Notes under the pieces: generated by a model
Databases searched by the model: none
What the model saw: the letters and a program-made list of their open reading frames with translations, nothing else
What the model was told of the DNA's origin: nothing
Program-made: the position numbers and the translations under genes
Assembly (NCBI GenBank): GCA_027067235.1
Contig: JALXFQ010000195.1
Coordinates: 1-6,077, forward strand
Length of the DNA stretch: 6,077 nt
Direction: 5' to 3'
Source: Gammaproteobacteria bacterium
GTDB taxonomy: Bacteria > Pseudomonadota > Gammaproteobacteria > QOAV01
In this document: one piece after another, positions 1-4,764 of the stretch
Layout: each line of letters starts with the position of its first letter
Numbering within the stretch: position 1 is the stretch's first letter

Positions 1-728
1 ACGAAGCCGCCCGCGGCCCGGGGCAGCAGCGTATACATGGCGATATAGGCCGGGATCAGCCAGAAGTAGACGATGGCATGCAGGGTCCAGGAAAACAGGG
101 TGCGCGCGAGACCGACATCCACCGTGTCAATCCAGCCCAGTGACCAGGGGATCAGCTGGAACAGGACTTCGGAAGCGACGCCGAGGCTGGTGACAAACCA
201 AAGGATGGCGTTGGCGGTATTGCCGAACATGGCCAGCGGCACATTCTCGCCCGGATGCTGTTTTTTCCACTGCGCCATGGTCATGACCATCTGCAGACAC
301 CAGACCCAGGAACCGACCACCAGCAGGGTGGCGCCGATGTAAAACAATGGCGGCGCTTTCAGCGGCGGGTAGAAGGTGTAGAGTACGGAAGCCTTGCCGG
401 TCAGCAGCAGCGCCGCAGCCATGACCGTGCCGGTCAGGCTGGTTAAAAATCCCAGCCAGCCCAGTCTGTTGCCGCCCCACAGCGGAATCCTGAGCGTGGT
501 GCCGGCAATCCAGTATCCAAAACCCATGATAAAGAATGTCGTCAGCACAAAGCCCATGATCACGCCGTGAGAAGACACGGAGGCAAAATACAGCGGTATG
601 GATTCGATTTCGGGGAACAGACCGCTGCGTTCGGCGACCTGGTACAGGCCCAGCGCAGCAGCAAGAAAGAAAGTGATGAACGCGATCCAGATATTGGCCA
701 GTGTTAGCTTCGAGACGTCTGGTTGCAT
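1..728 (-). CDS. cbaA: ba3-type cytochrome c oxidase subunit I (5' part, runs off the left edge)
   Basis: Catalytic haem-copper subunit of a B-type terminal oxidase in the cytoplasmic membrane, reducing O2 to water with electrons from cytochrome c via subunit II. The reading frame is open from ATG at 728 to the window edge (242 codons) and begins MQPDVSKLTLANIW. About six membrane helices are visible (roughly 10-31, 47-72, 88-110, 127-152, 168-194, 210-235). His54 in SSHGVIMGF is the expected low-spin haem ligand. HAIVY at 217-221 gives the CuB histidine and the tyrosine of the His-Tyr crosslink. Tyr228 and Tyr232 match the B-type K proton channel. VLYTFYPPLK (115-124) is also shared with the Thermus ba3 enzyme, as I recall that sequence. 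The remaining CuB and haem histidines would lie outside the window. The start is 3 nt beyond the subunit II stop, with a GGGGAG ribosome site inside the end of that gene, so the two are probably translationally coupled. Confidence 0.95.
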   Translation of the reverse strand, partial: MQPDVSKLTLANIWIAFITFFLAAALGLYQVAERSGLFPEIESIPLYFASVSSHGVIMGFVLTTFFIMGFGYWIAGTTLRIPLWGGNRLGWLGFLTSLTGTVMAAALLLTGKASVLYTFYPPLKAPPLFYIGATLLVVGSWVWCLQMVMTMAQWKKQHPGENVPLAMFGNTANAILWFVTSLGVASEVLFQLIPWSLGWIDTVDVGLARTLFSWTLHAIVYFWLIPAYIAMYTLLPRAAGGF

Positions 729-731
729 GAC

Positions 732-1235
732 TTACTCCCCCTGATTGCTGAATTTGTCTCGAGAGATAACATGCAGGCGCGCCCACATGTAATCATGCCC
801 GAAGCCGCAGTATTCATTGCAGAGCATGGGATAGTCGCCGGCTCTTGGAAACGTCGTGTTGACTTCCGACACATAGCCCGGAACCACCATGGTGTTGAAG
901 TTGGTGTCGGGTGTGTGGATGCCGTGCAACACGTCGGCGCTGGCGATACGAATCTTCACCGGTGTATTGGCCGGAACCGTGATGTCCTGCGGAAAAAAGC
1001 CGTATCTGGCAGCAACCATGGTGACGGTAACCATGCCGGATTTATCCGTTTTGACGCCGATTTGGTCTTCGTTGAACTCGTCTGACAAATGCAAGGCAGT
1101 GGAATCGATGCTTTCCACGTTGCTCGGCGGGTGGATATTGAATTCCACAGCGTAGCCGGTAATGATGCCGATAATGACGGCGGTCATTAACAGCACCAGT
1201 ATGACCCATTTTTTTTCAGTGGCGTCGATGTACAT
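732..1235 (-). CDS. cbaB: ba3-type cytochrome c oxidase subunit II (CuA)
   Basis: Electron-entry subunit that accepts electrons from cytochrome c at a binuclear CuA centre on the periplasmic side and passes them to subunit I. It has 167 residues, close to the 168 of the Thermus ba3 protein. One N-terminal membrane helix (about 10-30) anchors a cupredoxin domain. CuA ligands are all present: His104 in DVLHGIH, then Cys139, Cys143, His147 and Met150 in CNEYCGFGHDYM, with Glu141 as the expected backbone-carbonyl ligand. Glu7, in TEKKW just before the helix, aligns with Glu15 of the Thermus subunit, the K-channel entrance of B-type oxidases. ATG 1235 has an AAGGAG site (1243-1248) 7 nt upstream. 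It lies 153 nt downstream of the subunit IIa gene and 3 nt upstream of the subunit I gene. Confidence 0.96.
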   Translation of the reverse strand: MYIDATEKKWVILVLLMTAVIIGIITGYAVEFNIHPPSNVESIDSTALHLSDEFNEDQIGVKTDKSGMVTVTMVAARYGFFPQDITVPANTPVKIRIASADVLHGIHTPDTNFNTMVVPGYVSEVNTTFPRAGDYPMLCNEYCGFGHDYMWARLHVISRDKFSNQGE

Positions 1236-1388
1236 CGGTGTGCTCCTTCGAGAGTACGCTGTCTGTTATGGCGGAAACGTGGGTGGTTTCGAGTCGTCTC
1301 GTTTTGGCGAATATCGGTGTATCAGTCAGATTCGTCCCACATCTGTCCACGGTTTCGACGAACCAAGCGGGGTTCGTTCGCCGATCCG
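1236..1388 (-). other. cbaD-cbaB spacer with a hairpin
   Basis: This 153-nt gap is long for genes of one oxidase operon. It holds a perfect 7-bp inverted repeat at 1358-1364 and 1371-1377 (ACGAACC / GGTTCGT, 6-nt loop). In the minus-strand transcript the hairpin is not followed by a U tract, so it does not look like an intrinsic terminator. It may be an RNA-processing or stability element that sets subunit ratios. No convincing second promoter or ORF with a ribosome site was found. Confidence 0.5.
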
Positions 1389-1538
1389 TCAACTGACCGG
1401 GCCGTGCTTCAGGAACAGGCCGAAAAACATGAACGCCCAGCCTGCCATCATCAGCGCGGCATAGACCAGCAGCACGGTCCAGGTGCCTTTCGGCGCGTCA
1501 GCAACTGCTGCTTCCTGCTCGGGGGTAAGTCGGGCCAT
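1389..1538 (-). CDS. cbaD: ba3-type cytochrome c oxidase small subunit IIa
   Basis: A 49-residue single-helix membrane protein, short enough to be missed by many gene finders. It starts MARLTPEQEAAVADAPKGTW, has one hydrophobic helix at about 20-43, and ends FGLFLKHGPVS before TGA at 1389-1391. The PKG-x-(W/aliphatic) entry into a helix rich in Leu, Val, Met and Trp, ending in FF-x-G or FFGLF-like residues, resembles Thermus ba3 subunit IIa (34 aa). That subunit supplies the helix other oxidases have as the second helix of subunit II. The copy here has a longer polar N-terminus. ATG 1538 is preceded by a perfect AGGAGG (1545-1550) with 6 nt spacing, strong evidence of real translation. It is the first gene of the oxidase operon, as in Thermus (IIa, II, I). 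Assignment rests on position, size and similarity recalled by eye. Confidence 0.88.
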   Translation of the reverse strand: MARLTPEQEAAVADAPKGTWTVLLVYAALMMAGWAFMFFGLFLKHGPVS

Positions 1539-1660
1539 GGTGATCCTCCTGGTGGAAACGAACAGCCGGTGGTTTCCAGCTTGTAATTATGCATACATAG
1601 CCATCATCATACATGGCGCGGTGAAACTCTGCATGTGTGGACAGTCTTTTTCCGGTGAAA

Positions 1661-1695
1661 TCCGGCGCGCCAGCCGACGGGCGGCCTGCGCCGGA
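1661..1695. repeat. Composite hairpin in the presumed oxidase leader
   Basis: TCCGGCGC (1661-1668) pairs perfectly with GCGCCGGA (1688-1695). Inside it, GCCG (1673-1676) pairs with CGGC (1682-1685). No U tract follows on either strand, so it is not a simple terminator. If oxidase transcription starts near 1713 it would lie about 20-50 nt into the leader. Confidence 0.45.
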
Positions 1696-1712
1696 TAACC
1701 TTGTTGCTGTAT

Positions 1713-1725
1713 TTACCCGATTCTC
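1713..1725 (-). promoter_or_regulatory. Candidate class II activator-dependent promoter for the oxidase operon
   Basis: The minus strand reads GAGAAT at 1725-1720, matching 4 of 6 bases of the -10 consensus, with an A at 1713 as the possible start. The operator at 1748-1761 would be centred at -41.5 and replace the -35 element. This would give a leader of about 174 nt before the subunit IIa start, containing the hairpin at 1661-1695. The call depends on the operator prediction. A CATAAT hexamer at 1591-1586 is an alternative with a shorter leader. Confidence 0.3.
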
Positions 1726-1747
1726 ACATTCGTTGGCAAGGCGTTCC

Positions 1748-1761
1748 TTAACAAATGTTAA
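1748..1761. promoter_or_regulatory. Candidate CRP/FNR-family operator (TTAAC-N4-GTTAA)
   Basis: TTAACAAATGTTAA is a perfect inverted repeat with 5-bp half-sites and a 4-bp spacer, the geometry of the FNR consensus TTGAT-N4-ATCAA. The half-site differs from FNR at the third and fifth bases. It sits beside a CRP/FNR-family regulator gene and upstream of the divergent ba3 oxidase operon. Its centre (1754.5) is 41.5 nt from a predicted minus-strand start site at 1713, which is class II activator spacing. Binding by the neighbouring regulator is an inference. Confidence 0.5.
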
Positions 1762-1783
1762 TCACGGCGCGGCGTCCGGCAAC

Positions 1784-1807
1784 GCCGGCAGGGCGGTGGC
1801 TGCCGGC
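1784..1807. repeat. 8-bp inverted repeat upstream of the regulator
   Basis: GCCGGCAG (1784-1791) and CTGCCGGC (1800-1807) form a perfect 8-bp stem with an 8-nt loop. It lies between the palindromic operator and the regulator gene. It has no U tract, and its function is unknown. Confidence 0.45.
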
Positions 1808-1917
1808 CCGCCTGTACCGGCTGAAAAGCGCCTGTGGTAAAGTAGCCGGTAGGGCTAGCCTGGCCATGGAAGAGCGTGGTTGCCCCGATCAAGAATAAAA
1901 AGGGGAAAACTGACGCT

Positions 1918-2649
1918 ATGAATCAACACGACAAGATTCCGGTGATGACCGAGTCATCGTGCCTGGATTGCGACTCCAGGAAATTTGCCTGGTTCGAGCC
2001 AGGCGACGAGGCGCATTTGCCGGAACGGGAAAAGCAGCGCGCCGGGCAATATCTTGTGCGCGCCGGCGGCAATGTTTTCATGGAGGGCGATATTCTGGAT
2101 TACGCCTATACCCTGAAGCAGGGCTGGGCAATTTGCTACAAGCTGCTGGCCAACGGTCAGCGCCAGGTACTGCATGTTGCCCTGGCCGGCGATTTTATCG
2201 GCTGCCAGGCCAACTACGGCCAGCCCATTGATTATGCGGTAATGACGGTAACGGACTGCGTGTTTTGCGCTTTCAGCGCCGAAAGCATGCAAAACCTGCT
2301 CATAGCCGAACCCAGCCTGATGCGGCGGCTGTTCGAAATCAATGCCAAACAATCGGAGAAATGCCGCACACGTCTGGCCTATGTCGGGCAGGCCCAGGCC
2401 AAATACCGCGTGGCTCTGTTTCTTACCCACCTGATCGAACGGCTGGAGCGGCGCGGGATTGATACTTCACAGATGGTGGAATTTCCGCTCACCCGGGAAG
2501 ACATTGCCGACGCGGTAGGCATTACGGCCGTGCACCTGAGTCGCATATCGGCGGAACTGCGTGCCCGGAATATCGTCGAATGTCGCTACAACCGGCTGGT
2601 GGTTACCGACCTGGACGCGCTCAAGACGCTGGCGGCTGAACTGATTTGA
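1918..2649 (+). CDS. CRP/FNR-family transcriptional regulator with two CX2C pairs
   Basis: Cytoplasmic DNA-binding regulator of 243 residues (E. coli FNR has 250). A cyclic-nucleotide-binding-like beta roll covers about 35-125 and includes LAGDFIG (89-95), matching LAGDLVG of FNR. A long dimer helix follows, then a winged helix-turn-helix at about 190-240 with TREDIADAVGITAVHLSR. C15, C18 and C117 align without gaps with FNR Cys20, Cys23 and Cys122 (99-residue spacing in both). The FNR Cys29 position is Ala24, but C114 makes a second CX2C pair with C117. An oxygen- or redox-sensing FeS cluster is possible but unproven. The recognition helix has Val205 where FNR has Glu209, and keeps Ser208 and Arg209. 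ATG 1918 is preferred, with AAGGGG at 1900-1905 (12-nt spacing, rather long); an in-frame GTG at 1876 would add 14 polar residues and has a poorer ribosome site. It is divergent from the ba3 operon, which is its most likely target. Confidence 0.92.
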   Translation: MNQHDKIPVMTESSCLDCDSRKFAWFEPGDEAHLPEREKQRAGQYLVRAGGNVFMEGDILDYAYTLKQGWAICYKLLANGQRQVLHVALAGDFIGCQANYGQPIDYAVMTVTDCVFCAFSAESMQNLLIAEPSLMRRLFEINAKQSEKCRTRLAYVGQAQAKYRVALFLTHLIERLERRGIDTSQMVEFPLTREDIADAVGITAVHLSRISAELRARNIVECRYNRLVVTDLDALKTLAAELI

Positions 2650-2705
2650 CCAGGTCGTTTCAACCCGAGATGAATCAGGCTCCGGCGTCTGTTTAACCTG
2701 GGTTG

Positions 2706-2735
2706 TTGGCAGGTTGCAGGCTCGACGTGTATGTT
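2706..2735 (+). promoter_or_regulatory. Candidate sigma-70 promoter for the peptidyl-prolyl isomerase gene
   Basis: TTGGCA (2706-2711) matches 5 of 6 bases of the -35 consensus. TATGTT (2730-2735) matches 4 of 6 of the -10 consensus, with an 18-bp spacer. A start near 2742 would leave a leader of about 20 nt containing the CAGGG ribosome site. This suggests the isomerase is transcribed independently of the regulator 113 nt upstream. Confidence 0.35.
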
Positions 2736-2762
2736 CGCGGAAAACTTACAGGGTATTTGTGC

Positions 2763-4061
2763 ATGATCCGTTTTTCAGGAACCTGGGTGGTGGCCGCGGG
2801 TGTATGTATCGCCACGACAACAGCGGTTGCAGCCACGCAGCCGCAGGTGCTGGTATCGGTGGGCGACAGGGTGGTTACCGACCATGACCTGGACGAAGTC
2901 CTGTCCAGTTCGCCATTTTATACCCGCTTTAATACTTTGGATCCGGACCAGCAGGCAGCGATGCGCGGCGACCTGCTCAAGCGTCTGGTGGCCTCCCGCC
3001 TGTTGCTGATCGAGGCTGAATCGCAAGAACTGGATCAGACGCCGTCTTTCCGGAAAGAGCTGGCGAACTACCGCAAGGGGCTGCTGTACCGCCTGTACCT
3101 GCGCCGGCTGCGAGACAGTATTGTCGTGCCCGCCGATGTCAAGGCGGCTATTTCAAGGGAACTGCGCGGCAATACAGACGCCCGGGCAGCGGCCCGTTCC
3201 CGCTTTGTGGCAGCGAACTACAAGCGCATTGCCGCGGAAAATCTTGCCGCGCTGCAGAAAAAGTACCATGTAAAAACCTTCAAGAATCGAATTGCAGCGG
3301 GCCTCGCAGCCGACACGGTTCTGCTGCAGGGGGATAAAGGCTTGCTGGTTCGCTATGGCGATATTGTTGATATCAGCCGCTATCCGTCGTTGCCGGACAG
3401 ACAGGCGATCGAATCTGAACTGGACAAGCGGGCGGAGCTTGAAGTGGTTGTCAAGGCGGCTGAGGATGCCGGTCTGGATGTCACGCGCGAAGTGGAAAGC
3501 TACCGGACTCAGCGCCTGCCTGCGCTGCTGATGGAAAAAAAGAGCGCAGAATGGCGCCCCGACGAAGCTGACCTGCAGTCCTATTACCAGGCCCATCCGG
3601 AAATCAGCAAGGCGCCGGATCAGTGGCTGGTGGGTCAGATCGTGCTGGCGGATCGCAAACAGGCCGAGGCAGTGAAGCAGCGTATCGACCAGGGCGAAAG
3701 CCTGTTCAGACTGGCCGGCGAGTTGAGTATTGATCCCTGGGGCAAGGCTCGTAATGGCGATATGGGCTGGATCATACAGGGCAGGGGCATGCCGGAAATC
3801 GAAGCCGCGCTGGAAAAGCTCGACAACGGCGAGGTCAGTGATGTCATCCACACTCCGCTGGGTTTTCATATCGTCACCGTGCTTGATCGCAAGCCGGGTT
3901 CCAGGCTCAGCCGGACAACGCTGAGGAAGCGGATGATTCAGAACATCGTGTCGCAGAAGCGGGCGGACTACCTGCAAACCCTGCAGAAAAAATACCGGGT
4001 GGTGTGGAAAGTGCTGCAACAGCCCCGGCCGGCAGAATCGGCGCCGGAACAGGGTTCATGA
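2763..4061 (+). CDS. Periplasmic parvulin-type peptidyl-prolyl cis-trans isomerase, SurA-like, with duplicated chaperone module
   Basis: Secreted folding factor that likely isomerises prolyl bonds and chaperones envelope proteins. It has 432 residues from ATG 2763. A signal peptide starts MIRFSGTWVVAAGVC, with likely cleavage after Ala23 (AVA-AT). The parvulin domain is at about 287-377, with the conserved stretches LSIDPWGKARNGDMGW and TPLGFHIV. Before it lie two SurA/PrsA-like helical chaperone modules. The first spans about 28-173 (VLVSVGDRVVTDHDLDE to LAALQKKYHVKTF). The second spans about 193-416 (LLVRYGDIVDISRYPSL to LQTLQKKYRVVWK) and contains the isomerase domain. The match of both ends suggests tandem duplication with loss of the first isomerase domain. 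The Pro/Glu-rich C-terminus looks disordered. An upstream in-frame TTG at 2703 would put 20 residues before the signal peptide, so it was not chosen. CAGGG at 2749-2753 is the ribosome site (9-nt spacing). Specific client proteins cannot be told. Confidence 0.9.
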   Translation: MIRFSGTWVVAAGVCIATTTAVAATQPQVLVSVGDRVVTDHDLDEVLSSSPFYTRFNTLDPDQQAAMRGDLLKRLVASRLLLIEAESQELDQTPSFRKELANYRKGLLYRLYLRRLRDSIVVPADVKAAISRELRGNTDARAAARSRFVAANYKRIAAENLAALQKKYHVKTFKNRIAAGLAADTVLLQGDKGLLVRYGDIVDISRYPSLPDRQAIESELDKRAELEVVVKAAEDAGLDVTREVESYRTQRLPALLMEKKSAEWRPDEADLQSYYQAHPEISKAPDQWLVGQIVLADRKQAEAVKQRIDQGESLFRLAGELSIDPWGKARNGDMGWIIQGRGMPEIEAALEKLDNGEVSDVIHTPLGFHIVTVLDRKPGSRLSRTTLRKRMIQNIVSQKRADYLQTLQKKYRVVWKVLQQPRPAESAPEQGS

Positions 4062-4067
4062 GATCGC

Positions 4068-4097
4068 AAAAAAAGCCCGCTGTCAGCGGGCTTTTTC
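4068..4097. terminator. Bidirectional intrinsic terminator
   Basis: GCCCGC (4075-4080) and GCGGGC (4086-4091) form a strong stem around TGTCA. It is flanked by seven A (4068-4074) on the left and five T (4092-4096) on the right. It therefore works as a hairpin plus U tract on both strands. It lies between two convergent genes, 7 nt after the isomerase stop and 20 nt after the stop of the SCP2-like gene. Confidence 0.93.
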
Positions 4098-4116
4098 ACT
4101 ATCTTGCAGCGGGCTG

Positions 4117-4515
4117 TCAGGCCACGCTTGCCATGGTGCCGAAGCTTTTGACGAAAGGCCCGGCCAGAGACGGGTTTTTCATCATGCCTTTGTAGTCACC
4201 CACCTTGAATTTCAGTTTGCCGGTGGTGAAGGCCATGCCCAGGCCGGCCATGCCCGGAGGCTTGCTCAGCCATTTGTCCCACTGCGCTCTGGAGGCGCGG
4301 ATATCCCAGTCCAGATCTTCACCGCCATAGTTGCCGGCAGCGGTGACAACGCCGTTTTCCACCACAATCACGCCGGTTGGCGCGTCGTCGTCGGGGTAGC
4401 CATAACCGATCACGGAATTGAAGCCGGCCTCGGACAGCGGGCCGGTGATATCGCCATTGTCATTCCAGGCGTTGCCGAATGCCTGCATCCAGTCTTCAGA
4501 AAATAGTTCAGCCAT
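4117..4515 (-). CDS. SCP2 sterol-binding-domain-like protein
   Basis: Small soluble protein of 132 residues without signal peptide or membrane helix. The C-terminal half resembles the SCP2 fold: WDIRASRAQWDKWL (70-83) is followed by a glycine/methionine-rich amphipathic stretch (GMAGLGMAFTTGKLKF) and KVGDYKGMMKNPSLAGPF. In this family such elements form a hydrophobic cavity that binds sterols or other lipids. The N-terminal half is acidic (SEDWMQAF, YPDDDAPTG) and may contribute to the same fold. The ligand is unknown; in bacteria it is more likely a fatty acyl, hopanoid or quinone-like lipid than a sterol. ATG 4515 has a strong AAGGAGG (4523-4529) at 7 nt, which suggests high expression. It stands alone, 249 nt downstream of uvrA and convergent with the isomerase gene. 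Family assignment is by eye from motifs. Confidence 0.78.
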   Translation of the reverse strand: MAELFSEDWMQAFGNAWNDNGDITGPLSEAGFNSVIGYGYPDDDAPTGVIVVENGVVTAAGNYGGEDLDWDIRASRAQWDKWLSKPPGMAGLGMAFTTGKLKFKVGDYKGMMKNPSLAGPFVKSFGTMASVA

Positions 4516-4706
4516 AATGAATCCTCCTTAAGGAATTGTAGGGTTGTTACCCGGATCGTGGCGGGAGTGGGGCGCTGCCGGGCACTTCACAGTACGGGAC
4601 ACCGCAGCAGCCGGCAAAAGACCAGGCGCGGCGGACAAGCATCTGTCTGTGATCCCGGCATCCTCCTCCCGGTGTTATTGTTGCGCCGAAACCGGCGACT
4701 GCGGCT

Positions 4707-4736
4707 ACCATACCCGAAAGCGACGGGATCAGACAA
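4707..4736 (-). promoter_or_regulatory. Weak candidate promoter for the SCP2-like gene
   Basis: On the minus strand TTGTCT (4736-4731) and TATGGT (4712-4707) are separated by 18 bp, each matching 4 of 6 consensus bases. It would give a leader of about 185 nt. Nothing else in 4516-4764 looks like a gene or promoter, but the match is weak and the leader long. Confidence 0.22.
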
Positions 4737-4764
4737 GATAATGACCACGGATTTGGCAAAAAAA

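Larger units (their letters stand above)
1539..1917. other. Divergent intergenic region between the oxidase operon and the CRP/FNR regulator
   Basis: This 379-nt region has no supported gene. It contains, in order: a -10-like CATAAT on the minus strand (1591-1586) without a good -35; a composite hairpin at 1661-1695; a minus-strand GAGAAT -10 candidate (1725-1720); a perfect palindrome at 1748-1761; an 8-bp hairpin at 1784-1807; and GGCTAGCC at 1853-1860. It should hold promoters for both flanking units. For the regulator only a weak TAAAGT (1838-1843) without a recognisable -35 is visible. Confidence 0.7.

Noticed and set aside
127..786. A 219-codon minus-strand ORF overlapping the subunit I region
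   Set aside because: It lies in another frame of the subunit I gene, whose own frame gives a clear haem-copper oxidase with ligands. The shadow protein has no recognisable motif and overlaps the end of subunit II.
1162..1840. Overlapping short plus-strand ORFs opposite the oxidase operon and through the intergenic region
   Set aside because: They lack good ribosome sites, are low in complexity and run antisense to subunit IIa and II or across the promoter region.
1876..1917. GTG at 1876 as the start of the CRP/FNR regulator
   Set aside because: It adds 14 lysine-rich residues without a well-spaced Shine-Dalgarno. ATG 1918 gives an FNR-like length and cysteine positions. Not fully excluded.
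2661..2705. CAACCC/GGGTTG inverted repeat after the regulator as a terminator
   Set aside because: It has a 6-bp stem with a 33-nt loop and no U tract, too weak for an intrinsic terminator.
3153..4019. A 288-codon minus-strand ORF inside the isomerase gene
   Set aside because: It is antisense to a well-supported secreted isomerase. Its His/Arg/Gln-rich composition is typical of a reverse-strand shadow and it has no family motif.
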